The notes under the pieces: generated by a model
The model's database searches: none
Seen by the model: only the letters and a program-made list of their open reading frames with translations
Told to the model about the DNA's origin: nothing
Position numbers and translations under genes: made by a program
Shown: piece after piece, positions 24,666 to 33,315 of the stretch
Layout of the letters: every line of letters starts with the position of its first letter
Numbering within the stretch: position 1 is the stretch's first letter
Assembly (NCBI GenBank): GCA_023418475.1
Contig: JAEZZO010000055.1
Coordinates: 1-64,000, forward strand
Reading direction: 5' to 3'
Source: Bacillota bacterium
GTDB taxonomy: Bacteria > Bacillota > Clostridia > Lachnospirales > Lachnospiraceae
DNA: 64,000 nt

Positions 24666-26009
24666 ATGTATTTTCAACCTCAATATGCGCAGAAAACATG
24701 TGCAGGAATGGAGTATAAAATGGAGAAGATCAGTAAAAAAAATTGGGGATTGATTTGGATACTGGGATTAGCAGGACAATTGTGCTGGAATGTGGAAAAT
24801 GTATGGTTTAATTCGTTTGTATATGCAAAAATAGCACCAAATCCAGGTATAATTTCCTGGATGGTTGGAGTTAGTGCTACAGCAACAACCTTTGCGACCT
24901 TTTACATTGGTACGATGGGGGATCGAAAGGGAAGAAGAAAACCATTTATCGCAATGGGATACATATTATGGGGATTGTTTACGATTGCTTTCGGTGTTTC
25001 GGAATTCTTCCCAATTCATTCTGTTTTTGCAGCAGGCTGTTTTGTGGTATGCCTGGATGCGATTATGAGCTTTTTTGGATCAGTAGGTTATGACAGTGGA
25101 TTTTGTGCGTGGACAACCGATATCTCAAATGAAACAAACAGGGGACAGGTCGGAGGTGCTTTTGCGGCAATGCCGGTACTCGCTACAATATTTGGTTCGG
25201 TTGCAGCCGGACTTATTATAGATGCGCTGGATTTCTTTGCTTTTTTCACGTTGATTGGCTCTATCGTTTCAATTCTTGGAGTAGTTTCACTGCTCACATT
25301 AAAGGATTCGCCGAACCTGAAAGCTAAAATAGATCCGAAGGGCTTCTGGCATCAGTTTTTTTCTGTATTTAATTATAAAACAGTTAGAGAGAATAAGGAA
25401 CTGTTCTGGGTATTTGTAGTGATGATGGTTTATTTCATCGGCTTTAATGTATATTTTCCCTATATTACAATTTATTTTGTAAATTATCTGGGAATGGATT
25501 ATTCTGTAACAGGAATGATACAGGGAGTGAGCTTACTGGTAGCGGTATTGCTTACCATTCCGGCTTCCGGTTTCATTAATAAAGGAAAGAATACAAATGT
25601 GATCGGAGCGGCACTCCTTTTAAATGTTGCGGGTCTTATGATTGTTAGCTTCAATCATGCACTATTCATGCTGGGAATAGGAATGCTGCTTACCGGAACC
25701 GGATATGTAATAATTCTACAGACATTGACTGCCTGGTATAAAAATCTCTATCCAGAGGATCAGAGGGGACAGTTTGAGGGAATTAAGCAATTATTTTTCG
25801 TGTGCATTCCTATGATTATTGGCCCGGCAATTTCCAATATAGTCATACATAAATTTGGAGTTGAAGGTACAGTCAGCGGTGTGGCAGGTTTTCTTCCCAA
25901 TGAGGTGCTGTTTCTTGTAGCAGCAGTGTTGACCTTATTCACATTTCTTCCGTTAATTCCTGCAGGCAAATTACTTGGAGAACGATTGAGGGTTCATAAG
26001 CTGCAATGA
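24666..26009 (+). CDS. MFS transporter
   Basis: This is a 447-aa major facilitator protein with about 12 hydrophobic segments. The inter-helix motif GDRKGRRKPF after helix 2 is a typical MFS signature, and SNETNRGQVGG lies after helix 4. I chose ATG 24666 because GGAGGG lies eight bases upstream; an upstream extension of 27 residues has no support. Relatives include sugar-related MFS permeases of Firmicutes. The substrate cannot be told. The next gene encodes a DUF2804 protein. Confidence 0.8.
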   Translation: MYFQPQYAQKTCAGMEYKMEKISKKNWGLIWILGLAGQLCWNVENVWFNSFVYAKIAPNPGIISWMVGVSATATTFATFYIGTMGDRKGRRKPFIAMGYILWGLFTIAFGVSEFFPIHSVFAAGCFVVCLDAIMSFFGSVGYDSGFCAWTTDISNETNRGQVGGAFAAMPVLATIFGSVAAGLIIDALDFFAFFTLIGSIVSILGVVSLLTLKDSPNLKAKIDPKGFWHQFFSVFNYKTVRENKELFWVFVVMMVYFIGFNVYFPYITIYFVNYLGMDYSVTGMIQGVSLLVAVLLTIPASGFINKGKNTNVIGAALLLNVAGLMIVSFNHALFMLGIGMLLTGTGYVIILQTLTAWYKNLYPEDQRGQFEGIKQLFFVCIPMIIGPAISNIVIHKFGVEGTVSGVAGFLPNEVLFLVAAVLTLFTFLPLIPAGKLLGERLRVHKLQ

Positions 26010-26111
26010 GAACAATTTAATGCAGACCTGAGTTCTAGGATTTATTAGTATATAGCATATAAAAACGATATTGTTTTGCCTACTGAGAAGCTATGATTGG
26101 GGGATTATAGA

Positions 26112-27113
26112 ATGCAGAAAGAATTTACACAGCCAGGACCGGTACTAGATAAGAAGGGGGTTCCCTATGCCGGATACTCTACCAAAAGTATACTGACTTA
26201 TGAACGAAAGGCGATAAAGGCATCACCGTTTCGAATAAAAGAATGGGATTTTTATCAAATAACGGATAAGAAAATGTGCCTGCAGTTTACGATAGGACAT
26301 GCAGCTTATGCCGGGCAGGTCGGAGTAATGCTGTTTGATTTTGAGAAGGGAAAGAAACTTGCTGAAAAGGGTACCTTCCTGGTTCTGCCGTTTGGATCTC
26401 TTCATCTTCCCGCGAACGCGGAGACAGATCATTGTATCCATTATTCTAAAAAAGCCGGAGAGATGAGCTTTGAAGTAAAAGGTGCGATCAGGCATCTATC
26501 CTGCAAATGGGACGATTTTGAGGCAGATGTAATTCTAACAAGACACAATGATAATTCCCTGGTAATTAATATTCCGTTTCAAGAATCTCCGAAGGCTTTT
26601 TATTATAATCAGAAAATTAATTGTATGTCTGCGGAAGGAACGGTAAAATATAATGGAATAGATTATCATTTTTCCACTGCTGATTCCTTTGGTCTGCTTG
26701 ACTGGGGAAGAGGCGTCTGGCCTTTTCATAATGAATGGTATTGGAGTAACGGAACAGGATATATAGGGGATAAAATATTCGGATTTAATCTGGGATGTGG
26801 ATTTGGTAATACCGGTACGGCAACAGAAAATATTCTATTTTACGGAGACACGGTACACAAATTAGAGGAAGTTCTATTTGATTTTGGGGGTGATTACAGC
26901 AAGCCCTGGCATATCTGGGATCAGGAGGGACGGCTGGATCTTATTTTAAAGCCGACCTATGACCGTACCACAAGAACCAAATTGTTATGGGTAAATAACT
27001 GCTGTCATCAGATGTTTGGTGAATTCACAGGAAAAGCTGTTCTTGATGATGGTACAAAGCTGGCTGTAAAAGATGTAATTTCCTTTGCAGAGCATGCGGT
27101 TAATAATTGGTAA
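26112..27113 (+). CDS. DUF2804 domain-containing protein
   Basis: This 333-aa protein is recognised as DUF2804 by features such as the N-terminal GPVLDKKGVPYAGYS, FGLLDWGRGVWPFHNEWYW near residue 215, and a Gly-rich FNLGCGFGNTGTATENIL. No signal peptide is visible. The fold is probably a beta-rich, lipocalin-like one, but the function is unknown. I chose ATG 26112 after GGGGGA; the TTG-based extension is rejected. It is probably transcribed with the upstream MFS gene. Confidence 0.75.
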   Translation: MQKEFTQPGPVLDKKGVPYAGYSTKSILTYERKAIKASPFRIKEWDFYQITDKKMCLQFTIGHAAYAGQVGVMLFDFEKGKKLAEKGTFLVLPFGSLHLPANAETDHCIHYSKKAGEMSFEVKGAIRHLSCKWDDFEADVILTRHNDNSLVINIPFQESPKAFYYNQKINCMSAEGTVKYNGIDYHFSTADSFGLLDWGRGVWPFHNEWYWSNGTGYIGDKIFGFNLGCGFGNTGTATENILFYGDTVHKLEEVLFDFGGDYSKPWHIWDQEGRLDLILKPTYDRTTRTKLLWVNNCCHQMFGEFTGKAVLDDGTKLAVKDVISFAEHAVNNW

Positions 27114-27128
27114 AGCACGAATAGAACG

Positions 27129-27180
27129 AGAGCTGCCTAAGCAGCTGCAAAATGATGCGGCAGTGGCTGTAAGCAGCTCT
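27129..27180. terminator. Terminator between convergent genes
   Basis: AGAGCTGC (27129-27136) and GCAGCTCT (27173-27180) pair around a smaller inner hairpin; a short T-run follows on the plus strand. Confidence 0.55.
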
Positions 27181-27191
27181 GATTTTTAAAA

Positions 27192-27446
27192 TTATTCGAA
27201 TACCATTCTTTGTACGTCAACATCCGCAATTTCTTTTAACTTCTTTTCAAATTCATCTGCCTTATTCTCTGCATTATCAATGAATTCCAGAAGTATGAGT
27301 CCTTGGGGGCTGCAGGTGTCTGAGGATGCAACGTGAAGACCAAGGCGTGTATTAATATCACAGCCATATTCGGTCAGTAATTCCTGAACATTGCTTGCCG
27401 TTTTCATTCGGTTATGCAGTACAAATCCCATAATCACTTTTGACAT
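27192..27446 (-). CDS. Small ACT/ferredoxin-fold protein
   Basis: This is an 84-aa protein starting MSKVIMGFVLHNR, with a GCDINTRLGLH segment, a central GLILLEFIDNAENKADEFEKKL and a final DVDVQRMVF. The beta-alpha-beta pattern and length resemble small NikR-C/ACT-like proteins such as the TM1266 (iron-hydrogenase regulator) family. I infer this from the pattern only. It is a single gene in its own transcription unit, convergent to DUF2804. Confidence 0.5.
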   Translation of the reverse strand: MSKVIMGFVLHNRMKTASNVQELLTEYGCDINTRLGLHVASSDTCSPQGLILLEFIDNAENKADEFEKKLKEIADVDVQRMVFE

Positions 27447-27529
27447 AGTTCACATTCCTTTCTTAAATAATTGTTTACAGTTATAATATTTCCTATTTTA
27501 CCATTTTCATGTAGGAAACGGAAGTCCTG

Positions 27530-27558
27530 TTGAAAAAAAATTCATATATCGTTATAAT
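27530..27558 (+). promoter_or_regulatory. Promoter of the DUF3793 gene
   Basis: TTGAAA (27530-27535) and TATAAT (27553-27558) are 17 bp apart; the gene starts at 27620. Confidence 0.65.
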
Positions 27559-27619
27559 CTTTACTCCAATGGATCATGATATTAATTATTCTTAAAAACA
27601 TAAAAAGGAGTAATGATAG

Positions 27620-28309
27620 ATGCAGAAAAACAATCCGCTACCGGTTAGGAACATGCAGATTATGTCCAAGAATTGTCAGTCTGATTATAAAAATCTTGAT
27701 TCTTACGCGGAATATCTCCTTGCCAATTTATGTATACCAACTCTTTTGAAAAACAAAGCCTCCAGCTTACTCCATTTGAATAAATTAAAAATCAAGAAAA
27801 TGGAGTTGTTTCTTCAATTGATCGATGAGAAAATTAGGCGGTTTGAGAGTCGTTCCTATATTCTTTACGAAAATCCGACAATGGTAATTTTATTAATTTA
27901 CAATGAAGAACTGCTACAGAAAATTCTTTATTGTAAGCAAAATGAATCTTTTCTTACATCCTTTGGTTATGAAATGAAGTCACTGAGTATAGATTCTGTA
28001 TTTATGAGAATAAAAGAAAGATATAGTTTATATAAAGACAATCAAACTGAATATAACTCTAAAATGAATACGGCCGGGAAAACCGTATTCCCTCATGAGA
28101 TAGGAATTATACTGGGATATCCTAGGTGGGATGTGGAGGATTTCATACGCCATCAGGGAAGAAATTATATTCTCTGTGGTTATTGGAAGGTTTATCATGA
28201 GAGAGAATATGCCATGCGTATTTTTGATAATTATAAAAAAATGAGAGATTATACTTTAGCCAAAATGATGGAAGGAAAGACATTACAAGAAATCTATGAT
28301 AATAATTGA
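27620..28309 (+). CDS. DUF3793 family protein
   Basis: This 229-aa cytoplasmic protein belongs to DUF3793. The diagnostic part is FPHEIGIILGYPRWDVEDF near residues 157-175, followed by NYILCGYWKVYHEREYA. Members are common in Clostridia and have no established role, although some lie near metal-related genes. AAGGAG upstream supports ATG 27620. It has its own consensus promoter. Confidence 0.75.
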   Translation: MQKNNPLPVRNMQIMSKNCQSDYKNLDSYAEYLLANLCIPTLLKNKASSLLHLNKLKIKKMELFLQLIDEKIRRFESRSYILYENPTMVILLIYNEELLQKILYCKQNESFLTSFGYEMKSLSIDSVFMRIKERYSLYKDNQTEYNSKMNTAGKTVFPHEIGIILGYPRWDVEDFIRHQGRNYILCGYWKVYHEREYAMRIFDNYKKMRDYTLAKMMEGKTLQEIYDNN

Positions 28310-28398
28310 TGTATTACCCGTGAAATGATTGGATATGTAATTTTGGCTTTCAAAGAAAGGGGTATCAAAGAAAGATATACCTTTTCAGATAATATCTA

Positions 28399-28455
28399 TT
28401 GACAATACAGAACTACTGATGTATATTTGTAGAAATAAAATGTATAAATATACAT
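28399..28455 (+). promoter_or_regulatory. argC promoter and candidate ARG box
   Basis: TTGACA (28399-28404) and TATATT (28422-28427) are 17 bp apart. The palindrome ATGTATAAATATACAT (28440-28455), just after the start of transcription, resembles an AT-rich ArgR operator half-site pair. Confidence 0.6.
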
Positions 28456-28471
28456 TACTGAGGTGAGACTT

Positions 28472-29428
28472 ATGAAGAAAAAAGTATTCGTAGATGGATT
28501 ATCTGGAACAACCGGTCTTAAAATACATGAAAGACTCAGCTTATATTCAGAGCTGGATATGATTAAAATTGAGTATGATAAAAGACGAGATCCAAAGGAG
28601 AGGGCAAGATGTCTGAATGAAGCGGACATAGTCTTTTTGTGTCTGCCGGATGATGCCTCCAGAGAAGCGGCAGCTCTTGTAACAAATCCCGATACCAAAA
28701 TAATTGATGCCAGTACAGCATACCGTACAGCTAGTGAATGGTCCTATGGGTTACCGGAATTATCAATGAAACACAGGCAAGAGATCTCAGTAAGCAAGAG
28801 AGTAAGCAATCCGGGCTGTCACGCAACGGCATTTATCTTATCAGCATACCCGCTGATCGCAAATAGGATTATGCCACCTGAATATCCGGTAACCTGCCAA
28901 AGCCTAACAGGCTACAGCGGAGGAGGAAAAGCTTTAATCGAAAAATATGAACAGAAGGATGGAAAGAATGATTATACCAAGGCACCAAGACCTTACGGCC
29001 TTTCCTTAAATCATAAGCATCTTCCTGAAATGATGCTTCGTTCGGGTCTCTTAGAAACCCCTGTTTTCGTACCAATCCTGGGTAATAATTATAAAGGACT
29101 GGCAGTGCTACTGTCCATTCATACGAAGCTTCTGTCAAAACAGCTTACGGCGAAAAATATACATGAGGTATTTTGCGAACATTATCAGAAGGAGAAATTT
29201 GTGAAGGTAATGCCTTTCGAGGATGACAGCCTACTCTTTGATGGTGCGGTAGATATAACAGCCTGCAATGATACGAATAATGCAGAAATCTTTGTCTTTG
29301 GAAATGACAGCAAGGGAAGCACTGTAATAATGACAAGACTTGATAATCTTGGGAAAGGAGCTTCCGGTGCAGCCATTCAAAATATGAACATTATGCTGGG
29401 ATTTCATGAGGATTTGCATCTGTTGTAA
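28472..29428 (+). CDS. argC: N-acetyl-gamma-glutamyl-phosphate reductase
   Basis: This 318-aa enzyme reduces N-acetyl-glutamyl-5-phosphate to the semialdehyde in arginine synthesis. It starts KKVFVDGLSGTTGLKIHERL (NADP-binding), has SNPGCHATAF with the catalytic Cys near residue 115, and a conserved HKHLPEM. The short length fits the type-2 AGPR branch rather than the ~345-aa form. ATG 28472 follows GAGGTGAG. No other arg gene is near, so the gene is isolated, but its own promoter carries an ArgR-like palindrome. Confidence 0.9.
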   Translation: MKKKVFVDGLSGTTGLKIHERLSLYSELDMIKIEYDKRRDPKERARCLNEADIVFLCLPDDASREAAALVTNPDTKIIDASTAYRTASEWSYGLPELSMKHRQEISVSKRVSNPGCHATAFILSAYPLIANRIMPPEYPVTCQSLTGYSGGGKALIEKYEQKDGKNDYTKAPRPYGLSLNHKHLPEMMLRSGLLETPVFVPILGNNYKGLAVLLSIHTKLLSKQLTAKNIHEVFCEHYQKEKFVKVMPFEDDSLLFDGAVDITACNDTNNAEIFVFGNDSKGSTVIMTRLDNLGKGASGAAIQNMNIMLGFHEDLHLL

Positions 29429-29532
29429 TCGGATAAAATACTTCCTTTGAATCTGGATGTATACAAGTAAAACATGACAGGGAGAAAGCTGTTCATGATG
29501 TATTTCCAATTGAACTGATTTAAAAATAGAGA

Positions 29533-29592
29533 TAAAATAAGCTCCCTGGCACGAAACAGATCATAATCCGGATCATAGGGAGCTTATTTTTA
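29533..29592. terminator. Bidirectional terminator between argC and the HD-domain gene
   Basis: AAATAAGCTCCCT pairs with AGGGAGCTTATTT around a ~29-base loop, with T-rich tracts on both sides. Confidence 0.7.
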
Positions 29593-29608
29593 TTATGTCT
29601 TATATTAT

Positions 29609-30127
29609 TTAGTAAACATAACCTTTACGAACAATCATACGCTTCAACTGTCTCAATTCTTTCGGCATATATGGAATATAGAAGGTCTCCAGAAAGGAAC
29701 AATACTTATCCACCAGACATACAAGCAGGGCTTCCCGGCATAAAGGCGGTTTTCTTAAGGTCAGCGGCCACATATGCTTTGCAATAATATCCTCCTCCAC
29801 CGGATTTAGTGTAAAATATTTTCTGGCATTTTTAAGTGCAAAGTTCGGATGCTTGTATCCATGTAATTTGTGACTTTTATCCGGAATATGCCAGTCATAT
29901 AAATAGAAATCATGAAGCATAGCGCCTCTTATTACACTTATTGTGTCAAACTTAAGAGGCAGATGAAGAGAGACGATATAGCTATAATAAGAAACAACCA
30001 GTGAGTGGGTTAAGGTACTTGTATTTCCGTGCTGAATATATTGATTCATTTCTACAATCTGCTCAATTTCAAATAGATCATATAACTGTTCTATAAAAAT
30101 TTTTTTGTCCTTTTCGCTTATTTTCAT
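29609..30127 (-). CDS. HD domain-containing protein
   Basis: This is a 172-aa protein with an HD hydrolase-like motif, RGAMLHDFYLYDWH, near residues 67-80. An upstream THSLVVS histidine and a downstream KHMWPLTLRKPP complete a metal-site pattern of HD-superfamily hydrolases. Members of this small group are often annotated as phosphohydrolases of unknown substrate. AAGGGGATC precedes the start. No operon partner is visible. Confidence 0.75.
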   Translation of the reverse strand: MKISEKDKKIFIEQLYDLFEIEQIVEMNQYIQHGNTSTLTHSLVVSYYSYIVSLHLPLKFDTISVIRGAMLHDFYLYDWHIPDKSHKLHGYKHPNFALKNARKYFTLNPVEEDIIAKHMWPLTLRKPPLCREALLVCLVDKYCSFLETFYIPYMPKELRQLKRMIVRKGYVY

Positions 30128-30721
30128 GATGATCCCCTTTATGAAGAAAGTTGCTCCAGTCCAATTATGATATATTATAATTCTATTTTATAACAGAGCG
30201 CTGCCGGTGACAATTCATTTTTTTCAATTCATATACAATTCACTTATTTTATATTCTGAGAAGAAAATATAGATCTTAGGGAAGAACCTATCTATGTTGT
30301 TTTTAGACCTTCTGCAATTATAAAATTAATTTACAATTTATCGATATAAGAGTATATAGTATCTTCTCTCTGTAATTAATATAAACGATATACCAGGAAA
30401 GTATTCTTCAAAAGTTTTGTAATTATGAAAGTAGTGCCGTAAAGCAATAGATATCATAATAGTACCAATTTGGAGATCAGAAGAACTATATAATAGATTA
30501 GAAAAGTATTTGGTGATGTATTCCAACATATTTCGCTTTGTTATTGCAGTATATAAAGTGTTGAGGTATAATTTACCTTAATCATGGATGGAAGCATATG
30601 GAATATTATGTTTTTGTTTGACTGAAATAATAAAATTATGTATGAAAGAGAATTTAGGCTTTTGTCAGGTAAATCTTAATATAGATTAAAATATATGTAC
30701 CTATCATAAAGGAGCCAGACT
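30128..30721. other. 594-bp gap with a family A repeat end
   Basis: The gap is AT-rich. A 63-codon frame on the minus strand (30338-30529) has no ribosome binding site or recognisable motif and is probably not a gene. Near 30200-30245 the string CAATTCA is repeated three times. The core TTAGGCTTTTGTCAGG at 30654-30669 is the right end of dispersed repeat family A and lies close to the next gene. Confidence 0.6.
30655..30675 (+). repeat. Dispersed repeat, family A, right end only
   Basis: TAGGCTTTTGTCAGGTAAATC matches the right end of copy 1 near 3168-3187 with few differences. No matching left end is visible. Confidence 0.5.
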
Positions 30722-31453
30722 ATGGAATTAGAAAAGTGTATTGGGGTTGGAAATACAGCATGGATATATGAATGGGGAGAAGGCAAAGTACTTAAGCTTT
30801 TTCATCAAGGCTATCCGGAGGAAGCGGTAGAAACGGAATATCATAATGCAATGGCAATCAAAGCAATGGGTTTTGCAAAACCAGGAGCTTATAAAATTAT
30901 TTCCTGTCAGAATAGAAAAGGCATCCTATATGACAGGATAGATGGTGAAACACTTCTTGATATCGTTATGAGAACAGGTGAGTTGCAGGAATGTGCGGTC
31001 TGTATGGCCAAACTGCATAAGGAGATTCTAAATCATGAGATTAGCAATGTGCCAAATTACAAGGATTTCTTAAAATATCATCTTTCAAATGTATTGTTAA
31101 CCCCGGATGAATTTCAGGAAATATTGCATAGGATAGATCAATTACCCGATGGAAATACACTATGCCATGGTGATTTTCATCCGGGCAATATATTGATATC
31201 AGGAGGCCGCAGTTATGTAATAGACTTTATGAATATCTGCCATGGTAATTATTTGTATGATATCGCAAGAACAGTATACCTGGTAGAATATACACCTATA
31301 CCAGCGGATACAAAGGACAGGGATAAGCTTTTATATTTCAAAAAAACTTTGACTGATTTATATCTAGCTCAAATGAACGTTTCCAGAGAAATAATACAGG
31401 ATCTGCTGACCATAATTTCGATTGTAAGAAAGGGTGAATGTCCTGATGAATGA
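30722..31453 (+). CDS. Aminoglycoside phosphotransferase (APH)-fold kinase
   Basis: This is a 243-aa small-molecule kinase-like protein. It has a short N-terminal lobe (GVGNTAWIYEWGEGKVLKL), the catalytic loop LCHGDFHPGNIL near residues 147-158, and YVIDFMN as the metal-binding DFG-like motif. These belong to the APH/choline-kinase superfamily. Stand-alone members in Firmicutes act on various alcohols or are uncharacterised. A role in drug resistance is not supported by context. ATG 30722 follows AAGGAG. Confidence 0.8.
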   Translation: MELEKCIGVGNTAWIYEWGEGKVLKLFHQGYPEEAVETEYHNAMAIKAMGFAKPGAYKIISCQNRKGILYDRIDGETLLDIVMRTGELQECAVCMAKLHKEILNHEISNVPNYKDFLKYHLSNVLLTPDEFQEILHRIDQLPDGNTLCHGDFHPGNILISGGRSYVIDFMNICHGNYLYDIARTVYLVEYTPIPADTKDRDKLLYFKKTLTDLYLAQMNVSREIIQDLLTIISIVRKGECPDE

Positions 31454-31549
31454 GAAGAGTTACCGGAATTTCTTTGAAATGCTATTTTAGGTGGAACAGG
31501 TAATAACCCAATTAACTAACTATATTTTTATAAACGGAGGGGAATACAT

Positions 31550-32329
31550 ATGAACGAGTATTATTATGATAGACTAATAATGGACGGAGTTTGGGAAATA
31601 TCGGATAAGACAGATGGGCTTCAAACCAGTTCGATTATCTATTTAATAGAAGGCAGTGATCGGGCCCTTTTAATTGATGCAGGTAATAGTAACGGAGATC
31701 TTGCAGGACATGTAAAAAAATTAACGGATAATCCGGTTGATCTGCTTATTACCCATGGACATGGGGATCATACTGCTGGTATGTTCGAGTTTGAATCTGT
31801 CTATATGTCTCATAAGGATATCTCGATACTAAATGATAACTTTGGATATCAGCTTAATGAGACAATGGTGAAGGATTTATATTCCGGTATGAGTTTTGAA
31901 TTGGGAGGCTGCCTTCTTGAAATCATCGAGCTTCCTGGGCACACACCAGGTTCCATGCTGGTTCTTGACCGGCAAAGACAGCTTTTATTTTCAAGCGATG
32001 CTCTAGGCTCCGGAATCATATGGATGCAGCTCCCATTATCATCACCGGTTGAGACCTATGCAAATAAGCTTAGGGATTTGGAAGAGCTTGTAGAAACTAT
32101 GGAAGACTTAAGAATTTATGCCGGTCACGAATCTCAGCATCCTATGGGCTTTAGTAGACAGTATATTACCGATATCAGAATTCTTGCAGAAAGGATTGTG
32201 TCTGGAGAAATTGTCGGTACACCAACAAAGGATCAAAGTGAGATATTTGGAGGCTTAAGTGCTTCCTATGGTGAGATGAAGGGTTTTATTTATAAGCCCG
32301 ATAATATACTGAGGGGTATGCTGAACTAA
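31550..32329 (+). CDS. MBL-fold metallo-hydrolase
   Basis: This is a 259-aa metallo-beta-lactamase-fold protein. The metal motif ITHGHGDHTAGM is near residues 64-75, ELPGHTPGSMLVLD supplies a further His, and LFSSDALGSG supplies the bridging Asp. YAGHESQHP provides the last His. Such proteins are thioester or lactone hydrolases, and the substrate cannot be told. ATG 31550 follows GGAGGGG. The NUDIX gene starts 29 bp downstream, so the two are probably co-transcribed. Confidence 0.82.
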   Translation: MNEYYYDRLIMDGVWEISDKTDGLQTSSIIYLIEGSDRALLIDAGNSNGDLAGHVKKLTDNPVDLLITHGHGDHTAGMFEFESVYMSHKDISILNDNFGYQLNETMVKDLYSGMSFELGGCLLEIIELPGHTPGSMLVLDRQRQLLFSSDALGSGIIWMQLPLSSPVETYANKLRDLEELVETMEDLRIYAGHESQHPMGFSRQYITDIRILAERIVSGEIVGTPTKDQSEIFGGLSASYGEMKGFIYKPDNILRGMLN

Positions 32330-32358
32330 TAAACGAGAAAAAATGAGGTACGAACAGC

Positions 32359-32922
32359 ATGGAATATAGAGAGGCGATTGAAAATTACAAGCCGGTAAAT
32401 GTACAAGAACAGCAGGATAGGAAGGTTATTTTAAACTATATCGAGCATTTTGAAGATCAGGTTTTACTAAGAGAGAATGAGATTGCGCATATATCAAGCT
32501 CTGGATTTATTATGAATGCTTCTTTGGATAAAGTTCTATTCGTGCATCATAATATAAGAAATGTGTGGTCATGGACAGGCGGGCATGCCGATGGTGACAA
32601 AGATTTGCTGCAGGTATCCTTAAAAGAGGCCAGGGAAGAAACCGGTCTGATGCATATTCGTCCTTTATCGGACGAAATTGCTTCGATTGACATTCTCCAC
32701 GTATTTGGGCATGTAAGAAAATCGATTTATGTGAATACCCATCTGCATTTATCGGTTGCATATGTACTTATTGCCGATGAAAACGATGAAGTTCATTTAT
32801 GCCCAGGGGAAAATAGTGGAGTGGAATGGTTTCCTGTTGTTAAATTAACAGAAGAGTATTTTGACGAAAGAGATGTTTACTTATACAATAAATTAATTTC
32901 TTTTGCGTATAAAAATCGGTAG
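32359..32922 (+). CDS. NUDIX hydrolase
   Basis: This is a 187-aa NUDIX-fold pyrophosphohydrolase. The NUDIX box reads GGHADGDKDLLQVSLKEARE followed by ETGL (about residues 72-95), matching the GX5EX7REUXEE pattern in its main parts. An internal HVFGHVRKSIYVNTHLHLSVAY supports the fold. The substrate is likely a nucleoside diphosphate derivative, but this is unknown. GAGGT precedes the start. Confidence 0.85.
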   Translation: MEYREAIENYKPVNVQEQQDRKVILNYIEHFEDQVLLRENEIAHISSSGFIMNASLDKVLFVHHNIRNVWSWTGGHADGDKDLLQVSLKEAREETGLMHIRPLSDEIASIDILHVFGHVRKSIYVNTHLHLSVAYVLIADENDEVHLCPGENSGVEWFPVVKLTEEYFDERDVYLYNKLISFAYKNR

Positions 32923-32925
32923 CTT

Positions 32926-33105
32926 GAGGAGCTACATGAATTAGCAGAAAGGTATTATACGGTAAAAGCATTGATGAATCTTGGGAAGAATTATGGAGTT
33001 GATTTGCCGATATGCTCTGCGGTATATAATATTCTTTATAATGGAAAAGATGCGAAAGAAGCTTTGGAAGCTTTATTTACAAGAAGTCTGAAAAATGAAT
33101 TCTAA
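32926..33105 (+). pseudogene. gpsA: C-terminal remnant of glycerol-3-phosphate dehydrogenase
   Basis: An open frame of 59 codons after the NUDIX stop encodes ERYYTVKALMNLGKNYGVDL and then PICSAVYNILYNGKDAKEAL, ending in LFTRSLKNEF. This matches the C-terminus of NAD(P)H-dependent glycerol-3-phosphate dehydrogenase. The NAD-binding and catalytic domains are missing, so it is a relic. No binding site or start codon precedes it. Confidence 0.75.
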
Positions 33106-33225
33106 AATAAAGCTTATAAAACCAAATGAAAATGGAGTATATCTTATCTCTGATACGGATGATCTTAATAGTATTTATAGTTAGTAATGAACTGCTTTAA
33201 TGATATAGAATACAGACTTTGAAGA

Positions 33226-33266
33226 TGAACCCCTTTCGTTAGATTTTGCCTAATAAAAGGGGTTCA
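33226..33266. terminator. Bidirectional hairpin terminator
   Basis: TGAACCCCTTT (33226-33236) and AAAGGGGTTCA (33256-33266) form a perfect 11-bp stem, downstream of the gpsA remnant and convergent to the Ig-like protein gene. T-rich sequence follows only weakly. Confidence 0.6.
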
Positions 33267-33315
33267 CTTCAACTTTATTATGCCGCATAGGGGCGGTTTA
33301 TATCATATAGTAATA

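Noticed and set aside
30338..30529. 63-codon minus-strand ORF in the gap before the APH-like gene
   Set aside because: There is no Shine-Dalgarno, no recognisable motif and no conserved context; probably chance in AT-rich DNA.
30722..31453. Aminoglycoside resistance gene
   Set aside because: Only the general APH fold is visible. There is no mobile context and no close resemblance to a named resistance enzyme.
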